Below, one piece after another: positions 39,201 to 51,500 of a stretch of 64,000 bases of DNA. This stretch comes from Membranipora membranacea. Lineage: Eukaryota > Bryozoa > Gymnolaemata > Cheilostomatida > Membraniporidae. Numbering within the stretch: position 1 is the first letter of the stretch; every line of letters starts with the position of its first letter. The stretch lies in the NCBI GenBank assembly GCA_914767715.1, contig OU612066.1, positions 7,819,001 to 7,883,000 on the forward strand, given 5' to 3'. The position numbers were made by a program, and so were the translations under genes. The notes under the pieces are model-generated. The model was not told the origin of the DNA. It searched no databases and saw nothing but the letters and a program-made list of their open reading frames with translations.

Positions 39201-42200
39201 TCAACTAACTAAAAGCATTTTTGTGTTAAGATTTTGTTGGAAATATGATATAATTAACTGGACTTAGGGTCGTTTATGTCACCCAGACATTGTGACATCA
39301 TACCATATTCTGTCTGTGGTTTAAATTCATTTGTCATGTATGTAGCATGAATCATGTAACATTATATTTTGTTTTATGTTGTTTTGATGTCCATATATTC
39401 CTAGTCCGTAATACTAGTCCATCAAACTGTCAATGTCTGATGTATGTCTGACTGACTATGCAGTACTCGTTTGTGTTTTACTGGCCAGATTTGATCAGAT
39501 TAAATTTCGTTATAAAGCAATAGTACGAAAACACTAAGAAGATGTTTGTACTGGGAAAATTCTAACTCATTTCAAATGCACTGAAAGCCATCTGACAAAG
39601 TAGGATTCATTGGGAGAGCAACAGAGATCAAATTTAAACTGGGTCTCCTTTTACATACATTGTCATGCTGCTCTTAAACTATACCCTTTTGTCGATGTTT
39701 AATTAAAGACATGTATATAAAATGCTTATCTCAAACAAAATAACAGTTATCCTATACAACTTGACAAGTCATGTGATGGAATAAACCAATAAGTCCAGGC
39801 CATGTATACATAGAAAAGTACAAGTACTCCGGTATAGTGTTACAGGGAATTATGGGCTGATTATTTCTATTAAATACCTTGACATTGTGCCAGGGGTCGT
39901 TGGGTTTGGCAGTATCGTATATTATACAGTTATTGGCATAACTTCTCTCCGGTAGTGGCACGCCTAACTTAGGGTCGATTTCCTTCATTAGTGCACGGGA
40001 GTAATCTACTGTCTAAAAATAAATACAAAGTGTTTGTTAGCATCATGAATTTGCCGTAATTTCTTTGGCATGTTATGTAAAGCATCCGACCAGGATAATA
40101 TTGTCTGTGAAATAAAAAATGTATAATGTCACATCACATTTTATTATCTTAGACTCTCTAATGAATGTTAAACATTTTGTGAATTTTCCCAGAAAACAGC
40201 TTAGATGAACTACAATGTTTGGGATGTATTCACCTGGTTGACAACTTACAGTAGTGTGCATACCACATCACAACTCACAGAACTTCAGCTAGAAATAGCG
40301 ATTGACTCATGGTTTCCAGCTGAAGACCATGTATTTTGCAGTGGTATGCAGTATGCACTACTGTAAGTTGTATCTGGTACGTGTTTCCTGGGATGACACA
40401 ATTCATGAACAAGGTATCATTAAGTGTTGTTAAGTCCTGGTCTGTGCTGACGAAGATACCTATACTACATGTAGTATGTCAAATTAATTGGAATAAAAAT
40501 GAGACTTACCTGAAATAGTAAGAATATTAGTGCTAGCTCATACAAGATACTTAAACATAACACCAGTCTCCACATAGCTACAAAAAAAAGAAGAAATATT
40601 GTAGATACAATATTGTAGCTTTTCATCTTATGACATCCACAAATACCAAAATCATCATTTCATTCGATGAAATGATTTCTTGTGTTCAGGTCAACATTAG
40701 ATTCAATATCAACAGAATGTCGAACCAGAGGAGGGCTTGAAGTATACACAGGGTTAGCCTGTCTTGACAATCCCACAACAAAGCTTGTCAAGACAGGCTA
40801 ACACCCTCCCTGCTAACACAAGGCCAATCAGTATGCTTTAGATTTGTGACGTAAACCAACAGCTGCCGATTGATTGCCACATGCATAGCTGGTTAATCTC
40901 GGCCCCACGCTGAAAAAGTGTGCTTAAATATTTGTAACTTTAAGTTACATGAGCACCTCAGGTGACATCTCACTTATTTTAGCCGTTTCTGAGCTATTTG
41001 AATGGACCTCAGGGGGTTAATGCAACTATTCATTATCATAAGCTCTAAAATGTGGGCTGCAAAGAGCTCTTTTACGGACTGTAGAGTCATAGTTTGACTT
41101 TTTGTTGTTAAAAAAGATATGTATATAAACACATTGTCTAGTCGAGTAATAAATCAATGACAATGATTCAACCATTGTTGCATACCATGTCATTTTTAGA
41201 ATCAATTTGTATTGTACAATAGTGCTGTTGAAAAACTTATTTGAATGCACAATATTACTGTGAAGACAAAATTATATGGCACCATAACAATTTTCTCTCA
41301 ACAATCATCAAAGAATTAGCAAACACTGATAAGTTATCTCACCAGGATGTGGCCTGCAGAATGGTCCATCCGGGGTTTGTGTAACGCCGACTAGTAAAAA
41401 GGCCAGCGTACATGCTATCAACCCTCTATAGGAAAAATACATATCATTAGATGAAAAGATACCCTCACCCAGACTACCAAATAGTAATATCAGGTTTAAC
41501 TGATGATTTAATTGACAATTATTGGAAAACCAAATTAAAATGAATTTATTACGTGAGAAAACCTCTAAACACATTATGATGGTCAGATGACCTATGCATG
41601 CAAATAAACCAACGAAATGAAAAGAAATATGTTATAGTGATGTTGACGGTTGATGGAAAACTGACTCAAAATCTGATAGTATCGCTGTATGATGGACAAA
41701 CCTTTTGAAGTTATAATCATTGTCATGAGCATCTGGGTCTTCAAACACAGCAACATAAACCATAAAAGCTATAAATATCAGTAACGTCAGCACAGTGTGG
41801 GCCCGCCTAGAAAATAAAGAAGTCACAAAATATATCTTTACAGAAGTACTATCAATATAGGTATGGTTGCTTGGCCAAGGAGTTACCCTGTTACTCCGGG
41901 CTTGAATGTTCATTTTTGTGTGACTTCTTATAGTTATTTATTTATAGAGGTTGGCTTGAAAGTATACAAATAACAGATAGTTAAAGGGGACTTGTTGACT
42001 TCTACAAATATCGTTAAGATATTTTCAAACAGACAAAAATTACGTAATAACAGTCTATGTTGTTGAGTTTTAAAACAAAAATGTTTCATAAATAATTAAT
42101 TATATAATTACAGGCCAAGGCAATAAATACTGGTAGTAATTGTCATTTGTGATGGGGCAACCCAGCTGTTACTTGATAACGCTGTTCAGCCCAAAATATT

Positions 42201-42708
42201 TATGCAAAACTGCAGTTGAAAGGAATTTTTTTTGCCTTTGAATCTTAATTGATGACTGATATTCCAGTGTAATTCATGTAAGAATAAATGAGCAGGTAAG
42301 AACAATGGGTAATTTTGTGGAAATAAAATTGATGACTAAGATCAATTGTTATTGAAATCCAGTCATGTCATAAATTTCTGAAAGACATTGATTTAGACAT
42401 CTCTTATGCTATCTAATTCAGACACAACTGCCACACTTCAATACAATAGACCAACAAGTTGAAAGTGTATGTTACACTGTTTGGTTTGGTAGAGGTAGGC
42501 ACTTTGTTGAATACTATGTATAAGTATAAGGCTCATACCAGAAGAAGGTCATAGTACCATCATCATAGACAGGGTGTGTCGTCCTCAGCTTTTTGAGGTC
42601 TTCCTGCTCCCCAGCCCAGTCGTGAGCAGTTTGTGGTAACTTCTCCAGAGCTCGTCGGGGAGAATTACCCGCTAGGCTACTCCAGTCACTCTCATCACCA
42701 TCAGCCAT
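36244..42708 (-). CDS. PTDSS2: Phosphatidylserine synthase 2-like base-exchange enzyme
   Basis: Exons 42708-42539, 41806-41702, 41425-41343, 40577-40510, 40012-39878, 38963-38799, 37997-37864, 37470-37371, 37136-36991 and 36583-36244 join in phase to 481 residues (human PTDSS2 487). Matches run along the whole chain: [72 protein letters not shown] and [13 protein letters not shown]. The enzyme swaps the head group of phosphatidylethanolamine for serine in the ER membrane; many hydrophobic segments fit a polytopic protein. Its sequence is closer to PTDSS2 than to the choline-exchanging PTDSS1. The C-terminal tail (about 45 residues, Ser/Thr/Asn and basic) is divergent. Introns carry a SINE, two small palindromes and a hairpin repeat. 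Confidence 0.94.
36732..36772. mobile_element. 25 bp palindrome with AAAGCAAG duplication
   Basis: AAAGCAAG (36732-36739 and 36765-36772) flanks a 25 bp inverted repeat that begins CAGGGAGTTTGG and ends CCAAACTCCCT. CAGGG-type ends plus an exact 8 bp duplication are the signature of hAT elements. Solo halves (CAGGGAGTTTGG) occur at about 14584 and 52745. It lies in the intron between PTDSS2 exons 9 and 10. Confidence 0.65.
38429..38665 (+). mobile_element. tRNA-derived SINE in PTDSS2 intron
   Basis: The head has an A box (TGGCTCAGTTGG), a perfect B box (GGTTCGAATCC, 38487-38497) and an intact T arm (38484-38500). The anticodon arm is replaced by a 9 bp stem, CTTCAACAC-GCAA-GTGTTGAAG, and the acceptor strands do not pair, so it is not a working tRNA. 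A body of about 160 bp follows. It sits antisense to PTDSS2 between exons 6 and 7. The 3' border is approximate. Confidence 0.75.
40241..40371. mobile_element. Small inverted-repeat element in PTDSS2 intron 4
   Basis: ACAACTTACAGTAGTG followed by TGCATACCAC (40241-40266) pairs with 40341-40371, with a 5 bp insertion in the right arm. The loop is about 75 bp. No flanking duplication was identified. Confidence 0.65.
40754..40801. repeat. 17 bp inverted repeat (TTGTCAAGACAGGCTAA family)
   Basis: TTAGCCTGTCTTGACAA (40754-40770) and its exact complement (40785-40801) surround a 14 bp loop, with outer GGG/CCC. The right arm with its loop edge, AAGCTTGTCAAGACAGGC, is repeated at 77-94. It lies in a PTDSS2 intron. 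Confidence 0.75.
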
Positions 42709-43783
42709 TGCCTTCAACAATTATTATTTTTGTATAAGTTATTGCAATCATGGATTCAGGACATGACAGAATCAGGAGCTGTAATGCTATGGATCATATG
42801 GGTTATCAACTGTCAAAATGTTCTGTTTCATTACAAGTCATGGAAGAAAAGATTCCAATCTTCACTGTGTAATATATGGAGAAGCAAAGCAAAGTTGTGA
42901 GCACTTCTGTCTGCGCTTTGGCACAGATTTTGTTGCGGTCTCTTTCACCCAGAGTTGTTGACTTAAGGGAAGGTGATTTTCCTAATTGAGCAATTTTCTG
43001 CATGCCTCTGCTGCATGCAACAAGCACTTGCAGGGATAGGATACAACCCACTATGGCTGACTGATCTGATTTTGCATAACAGCCTTCTATAAAATTCTTA
43101 GAATATACTGAGTCTAATAAGCCTAATACGCCTCCTTTGCCACATGAATATAAATTATAACTTCGGCCTTGGGTCAAGTCCACACATGCTCTTACTTTAA
43201 ATACCCCAACATCCTGATTCAAAGCAAGCAGTAGGTCAATGCATTGCCGATATCCAGTATGAAACATTTGACCAAAGTAGACTGTTTGTCCAAGGATGCG
43301 CGGCACCTACATGCTTCACCTATCTTGATCACTCTCCACTCACACATCCTACAGTTTTGTTCATCATGAATCAAAAGCATAACCACTGCTGCGGATCTAA
43401 CATGACATATCAACTGGTACGTACGGAGTCCCTTGGTACTTATCACATCTTAATGATTTTGATTTACAGAAAATTCCGTACTGCACGATCCCACTCCAAG
43501 TCACTGGCCTTTCTTCTTAGCTAAAATATGACCTGCGCTTCAAGCCATCAACCCTACCCAGAAAATGAATACACTCCCCTCATAATGCTAAATGGGCCCT
43601 TTGGCTAGCAAGCTTAATATTTTCCCTTGTCCAGTATCAACCATCCATCAAAACCAACACAGCTTGGCGGTTTTGGGAGGTTTGAACTAGAAATGGGACA
43701 AAACACAAGCTTGCTTATAGGACTACTGCCAGTGCATTTCCAAAGCCCCAATATAGGAAATGGGCTTGCTTGTCTTTAACCAC

Positions 43784-43804
43784 CAAGGAGTCTTTTACTC
43801 CTTG
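43784..43804. repeat. 21 bp hairpin, CAAGGAGT/ACTCCTTG
   Basis: CAAGGAGT and ACTCCTTG around CTTTT. The same core occurs at 50406-50432 and 6074-6126, and as a half at about 6960. No flanking duplication is seen here. Confidence 0.55.
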
Positions 43805-43919
43805 ATCTGCCAAGGGCCTCATTAGGCTAGGTTGTTTCACTCAGAGAAACTGCCTTGCAGTCCATGACTAACACCACACTCAATTGCAAATTTCCTATAT
43901 TCTCAGCAGTAGCTAGTAT

Positions 43920-44081
43920 ACTACTACCATGGGCCCTGGGACTTACATGCCTTTTCTTTGCCAATTTGTCCAGTATCAACCACTCCCAATTTGCAATGAT
44001 ACTGGACTTTTGCAAAGCAAGGAGTAACAGCAAAGTAAAGGGCAAAGACATGTAAAAGTCCCAGGGGCCCATGACTACTAG
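43920..44081. mobile_element. 146 bp inverted-repeat MITE with ACTACTA duplication
   Basis: ACTACTAC (43920-43927) and ACTACTAG (44074-44081) flank an element with ends CATGGGCCCTGGGACTTAC and its near-complement. An inner pair is GTCCAGTATCA/TGATACTGGAC. The left arm matches the element at 5571-5635, so this is a longer copy of that family. Confidence 0.7.
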
Positions 44082-44838
44082 TACTACACTTCTTACTCAC
44101 TTTCTTAACTCTGAGCTCTTTAAATCATAGATATTTTAGTGAATAGCTTGTCATTAAAGTTGACGAAGCCTAGCCATTATCTAATAAGTAGTCTAGTAGG
44201 TTGGTAATTAGTACTACTTACTTATCTTAGGTACTAAGTTAGTAATGATAATATTGAATAATGATAATAATGGTCTTCCTCTACTTCCTCTACTGAGTTA
44301 CTCTACTACTGCTGACTCCTGAGTGAGTGAATATTTACAAGTACAACAATTCCTCAGCTAAGCCAGATAAGATCCTGCTTTTGCTACTAATTGAATAGCC
44401 AGAGAAAAGCAGAGGAATTAAGTAACTTGTTGTAGCAGGGAGAATCCCTGGTTGAAGCATATGTGCAGCTGCAAATGGATGATTCATGCAACAAAAATAT
44501 GGATATTTTCTCCCAGCTGATTGAAGAAAGTTTGTAAAACCAATGAAAATCTGAGCTGATTTAGTGTGGCGTGTTGTACTCTAGCCCTCTCAGTATGTAA
44601 GTGAAAAAAGATGGAAGCCTTACATGAACCAGCCCTGGAGTTACTGAATGAGATGTAAGGATCCTGCTCTAGTTTAAAATTTTGTTGGGAAACCCAGAGA
44701 GAAAACCTAAAAGTGTAAACATAACAGTAAGTGTAGAAGACAACTCCCAATACAATCTGATAATCAATGAACTATAGATGCAAAATAATTATATTCATAT
44801 CAATGCGGTCAAGGATAGTGATAATTTATCAGCATTGG

Positions 44839-44900
44839 ACATAGCCATGTATTGGCTCTTATCAGATCTGGTCTGATCAGAGCCAACTTATTGGCTATGT
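44839..44900. repeat. 62 bp imperfect hairpin
   Basis: ACATAGCCA...TTGGCTCT...ATCAG and its complement surround a 4-5 bp loop in the spacer upstream of PTDSS2. No function or duplication was identified. Confidence 0.55.
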
Positions 44901-46481
44901 TTAACCCTGTGACTGTTTGAGAAGGGTGATGTGTATGGATATCTGCTAGTTTGGAAGCTTGTATACTGCCGAGTCACCCTGTTAGTATCAACCACGTACC
45001 GATACAAGATGCATTGACCAATAGGGCAGTAGTTCATTTTATTGATTCAGTGATAAATTTCATTTATGAGGCGTGTCAAACCACAGTAAGCTTGCGTTGC
45101 GGTCATCAACGAGATAAATTTACAAATAAGCCAAATGGCTGTGGCGATTTAGTTAAGTTCGATATTTTATAGTTTAGTTGATATTGAACATATTTTGCCT
45201 CTTTTTTCCATGGTGGTATTGGAGCGGCAACACTGTAATAAAACACAGGGGATTTCTGTAGCATATGCAGTCTGCGAACAGCTAATGAGCAGAGAGCCAA
45301 GTATCACTCAATTAAATATTGGGAGTTATCCCCTTTATATGCATGGGGCAATAACACCCGCCGTTTCAATACTAATAGCAAATTAACACTGCGAGCTGGC
45401 CAAACCGACTTATTTTGACAGTAGACACCTAGTTTTCTGATCAATCATGTTCCATCATGCAGTTATCTGTCTTCACATTAGGCAGTGAACTCTTCAAGCA
45501 AGGCTCAGTCGGCATAGCTCCCAATATGAAATTTAAAAAAAATTGGTATGAGGAGATAATTAGAACCATAATTAGAAAATACATACAATGCATTTGACAT
45601 GATAATAATTTAGTTTAAACCTTGAAAACATTTACACCGAGTCACAGAGACCTCTGATTTGTGATACTATTTGAGTCTTACAGTGACACTGTCAAGATTG
45701 ATGGTGTCATGTGTTGTTGCGGGTCAATTCTCAGATTTTACACTATTTCAGAGATTGTCACTCAAATAATCAGGAAATAAGAAAGCCTAGCCGTTTGGCG
45801 TTGCATATGTTACCAGATTGTCAGCAAAATTTTAGTTATAGATCGGAATGTCACTTCAATGATGGTATGTCAACTGTCCTATCTGTTTAAACCACCGACA
45901 GCAAAACAAATTAAGACATAAAAGAAATAGCACAATTATCAGGGATTATTAGCTATATGATATTTTTGTGTTATATTATCTGTATTGATCATGGCAATGA
46001 TGAAAATGCAAAACAGTCTATTTTCTAAATATTCTCTCAGCGCATAGCAATGTTCACATGATTTCCATTTTATGGCAAATGTTAATTAACAGGTCAAAAT
46101 CATCTCATGTACCACGACGATAGTACGGCTTGCATCAGCAATGAAAAATTACAATTGTTTTATTTTATGTACAAAGTTGAGCTGAATTGTTATCCAAGTT
46201 GCGTAGTGCGTAATCAACACTTTGTCAGCAATAAATTTATATCCAATTTGCCAAATCAACCATATTTTTATGCTAGTCACCATTATAAATAACCTGAAAC
46301 ATATATAACAATTATGTTCCCTGTCAAAGGTCCAAACCAATCAATTTCCGAAAGTTAAATTATAAGTGTTTTGGAAGCCTTATAGCGACGTAGAGATCAC
46401 ACCACCACAAGCTTTCAACGGCTCTTGACATTCTCCAAGATTCCACAGTGGAACTATGACACAAACACTCTATAATCAGAC

Positions 46482-48547
46482 CTATTGAACAGGAGCAGAG
46501 GGACTTTCAGGCATGTTATTTGTATCATTAGGTATAGCAGGAAGTCTTCGCAGTTTTTTCCTGGCCAGAGCCTGCATCGTTAGTTGTGAGGAAAGCCTAG
46601 TGTTACTACTATTACTACTGTTACTTATTTTCCTGAGTAAAGCTACATCCTTTTTCCTTTCATCAATACTCTGCTGCATATCCTGGTAGTTACTAAAGTC
46701 TACAGTTACTTTACCGTCACCACTGAATGAGGAAGGTAGCGAGAGGCGGTTTAAACTACTACCGCTTCCAACAAATCTAGTCAGAACCACGTCACTATCA
46801 TCTTCCTCTATTGATTCTAATTTAGATTTATGAAGCTTCATTCTTTTAGACTTGCGGGGTTTGCCGAGTCTTCGTATGGTACTGGTTTGAGTTACCGGTG
46901 GTAGCTTTGTATGTCCGTCAGCACCAGATTCGATAAGGGATGTAGGTTTAGTTTCCGAATGCTGTGATGAAGATTTTTCTGACTCTGTCGTTTGGGTTGC
47001 ACTTGATGTCTGGGAACCAGCTGATTGTACTACTACCTTTATATTACTCTCAGTCTGAGTGTTTTCCGGCGGACTGTTGGTTGGCTGTTCGTTTTCCTCA
47101 GATGAGAACGCATCAAGTTTCACAGATTGCAGTGGATTAAGAGAGTTGGGCTTCTGTCTGACTGTCATTATGTTTTTAAGGTCTACCATGCTAGCAGCAC
47201 TAATTTTATATTGACGCTTGCTGCCAAGCAGAGGTTGTAATTTCATGTTGGGTAGAGATTTAGCCCTGAGAGCTTGGCCACCTGCCAGCTTGGTAAGCCT
47301 CCTTTTCTTCTCCTGAGACCTACAAATAAAGTATTAATCATAATTGTTTTGATCGACTGTGAAATGGATATATGGTGTTATCACAGAGTAAGGACATATC
47401 CTTACTCTGTGGTGTTATGCTAGAAAAGAGCTTGATAAAACTACACACGTCAATCAGTGGCGCTTAGATTGTACTTATGATTTGTTGAGGGAGACAACTC
47501 ATACGGATACATACTTATTTATGCGTGACGGGTGCGGTAGGTGTGTAGCCTTTATTAAGAGTGGTAGCTCAATCTTTGAGGCGTTTAGACTCCTCTGCTG
47601 ACTTATTTCAGACATTTTTTGACTGTACGACAGCATTGAGTCTAAAAATAAAACCGTACAGTGATGGCTGACAAATGAGACAGCACAATTCGAGATTAGG
47701 CACAACAGTTTTTATTGAGATTTAAAGCTGTCTGAGAATTCCTTGAACTAGGACAATACAAATATCATCAATATGCATTTCTTTGCTTAGATATTAGAAA
47801 GTTATGAGTAGCTGTTTGTTTTCTTTAAAAGGATCAATAACGTAGTGTACTAGCTCACCAAACATAAGCAATAACAGAATTGTTTAGCTGAAGTGCTGTT
47901 TTTTCTTAGATTGAAAGTGTGAAAGGCTTCCTCACCTGTTATTTCCTTATTACTTGGTATTCTGGTTCTTTGTATGTCGAAGTCTCTCTTGTAGCCAGCT
48001 TTACGCTGCCGTATTTGAGTGCCCTGCTGAGCCTGAAATATCACGTGAGAATGGAGCGATGACGAATAATTAGGACAATGTTTATACATTCCAGAGATAG
48101 GTTGTGATCGAAGTTTTCTTATCAAAATGTTGATAAAACACTGAAGTCAGAGCTTTAAAATATTTATCTTGTAAATCGGAAATCGACAAGTCATAATACT
48201 TTCTTGTGAAATGGCAGCGAATCATCAAAAGATACTGTGAGAAGAGCCGGCTGTCTTTGGTGATAACAGAACTTGTGACTGATATCGGTTGCCCAAAGTC
48301 ACGGCGTCCATAATTGAATATGTCTACTTATCAAAAGCAACAAATTATGACTAAACGTAATCTATAGAAATGTAAACAGCACTGATGGCTGTCTTATCAC
48401 TCTGAGACTAGACTTGGCCAAATAGGAGTATGAGGAATTGTAGAAATAAAATAAAATTATGTTACAAACCTCATCCTCCAAGTTAGGGGCCGCAGGCTTG
48501 AAGTTAAATGAACTAAATGTTGCGGTTGAAGAAGGGAATACCATCAT
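46482..48547 (-). CDS. Unrecognised disordered basic protein
   Basis: Exons 48547-48470, 48032-47936, 47641-47515 and 47319-46482 join in phase (0-1-2) to 379 residues, from MMVFPSSTATFSSFNF to SPSAPVQ. I do not recognise the family. The N-terminal 125 residues (exons 1 to start of 4) are basic and look conserved in style (RQRKAGYKRDFDIQRTR, RINKSQEKKRRLTKLAGG). The remainder is low-complexity Ser/Thr/Gln/Glu with short basic blocks (KPRKSKRMKLHKSK) and a C-terminal basic patch (ARKKLRRLPAIP). No signal peptide or membrane segment is present. A nuclear or cytoskeletal scaffold would fit, but this is a guess. A minus-strand AATAAA at 46164-46159 could end the transcript. The intron between 47320 and 47514 carries a micro-palindrome insertion. 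Confidence 0.75.
47373..47418. mobile_element. 28 bp palindrome with TGGTGTTAT duplication
   Basis: TGGTGTTAT (47373-47381 and 47410-47418) flanks a palindrome with arms CACAGAGTAAGGA and TCCTTACTCTG(TG). The same arms occur at 16400-16437. The exact 9 bp (or 8 bp) repeat suggests a transposition duplication. Confidence 0.65.
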
Positions 48548-51500
48548 TTTATCACTGGTGATGTGCTCGATTTATTCAGTGTTTATTGCTATCCTACAGT
48601 ATAGGCATACTCCAGTAGTCGCTTATATCTGAAATTTAAAGATAAATCTTTTTATGAGGTTGAACACGAGATTAGAACAGATGAGCGCCCAGAGAGAATC
48701 ACACAGAGTTGAAGGCTTATTTGCTCAAGGCAGCAGCTGTACACAGAAGCTGCTGGCAGCATGACAAGGCTCGTACAGATTGGTATGCTGCCAATTCATG
48801 TTTTGACAATCACTGTTTATATAACAACTTGGTAAGGCTGCTGGTATCAGCAAAGGGCACTTGTTGCCGGAATTTGCTTTTATCAGCATCAACTTGTTGA
48901 GTGTGAAGTTTTTGCAAATCATGGAATGAAAACTAGACGTATCAGTTTGGTGTCAAACAAATAAAACCTATTTCCAGTAGCAGTTGCTATTCAATTAATT
49001 AGTGCTATTAGCTCAGTACAGATTTTTATTTGTATAATTGCTCAATCCGATATAATATAAATTAAATTTGGCATTTTTCAGTTTTATGGGTTCTTTTCAT
49101 ATAGGAGGTTTCATTTCAATGTTGAGTAATATCATGTGGCTGCTTTCCTCACCAGCCGTATTAGGACAACAATTCTCGATGACATTCCTACTGCCATGAT
49201 TGTAATCACCAGTGATATTATGATAAATGGATGTACGGAAAAATGGCAAAAGAGTTATATGGTGAAGGCAGAATGTAATTATCGAAATTTAGACTCCTTT
49301 GACCATTGCTGACGTTATAAGTGTCATAAGTATTCATGCTCTGCACCGTCCAAGAAAGTTCAAAGCTTTATAAATTTGATCTTATTGATTGAGTTTTGAT
49401 GTGACGTTGGTCACTAACCCCAACAGAAAGAACTCTTTTTTAATGCCATTGCTCGTTCGATATGAGAAAGTAAACATTCGTCTGATTTTGTAAATTATAA
49501 TTCAACTAAACTTGACACATGATATTTACAGTATCCTTTTTATCTCAAATGTACACTCAAAGCCGACATCATAAACCCTCATTGAAGTTATAGGCTGTCG
49601 ACTGCTCACACAGTTGTTTGTATCAAGTAGTATCGACCTTATAGTAAAGTGTTTTCAAATCAATCAAACTTATGATAATACCTCGTGACTTGCTTCTAGA
49701 AATATTGTTTAAACTCCTGTCTGATATGTACCCTGCCCACCAGCCGCCCAATGATATCCAATCTCATAAAGATTTAGATCACCAGAGAAAGGGCATAACG
49801 AATTAAAAAAATCATCAACGCTGCGATTGGCTTGGCTACAAGCATTGCTATAAGCTATTCCATAGTAAGTGTGGGGAAAAAGGCGATTTGTGCATCTGGT
49901 TAACATCATTCTATTTTACGGGCCAGAGGCTGTTTTTTATCTGAAATACCAAATATCTCATGGAGTTGACCTCTTATGGAAAAGAGAAACAATTCAAATC
50001 AGTATTAACCTCAAACACCTCAAACATCCAACCAGACCAGGTCAAAACAGAACCCAGTGGTATTCAACGCAGCACCGCTGTTGCAATTAAGTCACACAGC
50101 TTATAATGAATAGCTGGAAAAGTGTAGTGACTGTTGAATGAAATATGAAAATAAAAGCTCAGCTATATATGGTAAGCAGTTACTAGAATCCAATAAAATG
50201 ACAAAATAAAATTAAGATTATCTTAGATCAAAATATTTTGCGTATTTAGTGTGTGGCTGCAAATCATATTTGTGTCTGTTGTTTGACAGCCCTCATACAT
50301 TTTAGAGTAGAATGTGTATAGATTATTCTAAAATATGGCATGGCTATCTAAGTATAGATTACATATAAAGCTCTGGTCGCTTGCACTTCTACTGATCCGT
50401 CCACCCAAGGAGTTAAAGTCTTTAACTCCTTGGTCCACCATAGTAACGATGTCCAACTATACATATTTTGATCACTATGAGTTAAATTGACAAGCTTGGT
50501 GAAGAATATGTATGTTGAACGGCTTTTAGACCGAAAATCAGGGAGGGAGACAGTATTTGTTGATTAACTTGTTTAGGGCTATCTGCACAAATTTATGGTC
50601 TCCACACCACCTGGAGCCTACAGTTAATTAAGAATTGAAATTTGACTGCTAAATACACTTACCAGATTCAAAAGCGTAGCCTATTGAATAGTCTCATATG
50701 TGAGCTCAACTGATTTTCAATGGGAGAGGGAGTTTCTTACGACCGGCTGTTGAAGATGGAAATATTATGTTATTCGAGTAAAATCCTGTGGTGAAGGGTG
50801 ACTGCTCTTAATCCAGGTACAGTGTAAGTTACTCTAGAGGAAAGTAACCTACTGGTGTCAGCTCTATAAATTTCTAGCTGACTGCCAATTATTGAGTGTC
50901 CTAATGCTGGAGAGCTTGCCAATAATGATGAATAGAACCTGCACTGTTAAAACTAATATTCAGTTATAACGGTATCCATTACATCTCGCATAACAGCATC
51001 CAATACAATGCGTGTCACTGGTTATTATGGCTATTATATTTTATATTATGCCGACAGCAGTTATAATACTGATGTGTCTCCTGCTAAATAACCTTCATTT
51101 GCTGCTTGAGAGTATTATGACAAGAATACAATACAAGACCTGAGAAATCACGACAAACAATTCATTCAGTTAGTCAGGTAGTCTTTGAAATCTGATATTG
51201 GGCCACACAAAGAAAAAACGAAAACATTTAAATTTTATTTCATTAAGCAGTTGAGTTGGAATGGAAGAAAATATTTCAGGTTTTTGTTTTCAGTTGGTAG
51301 TATGTGAAAATTTAATTAGCTAATGAGAATGCACGCATGCTCCCTCACAAAGCTTAGTATGATTTAGAAATGTAATTGTTGACAACGGATAACAATAGGC
51401 AATTTCTCTATGTTATTACTGACTATTTCAAACGCTGTAACAACACTCAACTGAGTATCAAAATTTAATCAGAGTCCTATTCATCTGTGCCGACCGATTG

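Larger units (their letters stand above)
42709..46481. other. Intergenic region upstream of PTDSS2
   Basis: About 3.8 kb with the PTDSS2 promoter and the 3' UTR of the 46482 gene (minus-strand AATAAA at 46164-46159). Two overlapping minus-strand frames at 42806-43446 lack recognisable motifs and splice logic. The 43.6-44.1 kb part is a cluster of nested inverted repeats. Confidence 0.5.

Noticed and set aside
42806-43446. Overlapping minus-strand open frames of 166 and 75 codons
   Set aside because: No domain, no splice logic and no start context. Possibly chance or an old repeat.
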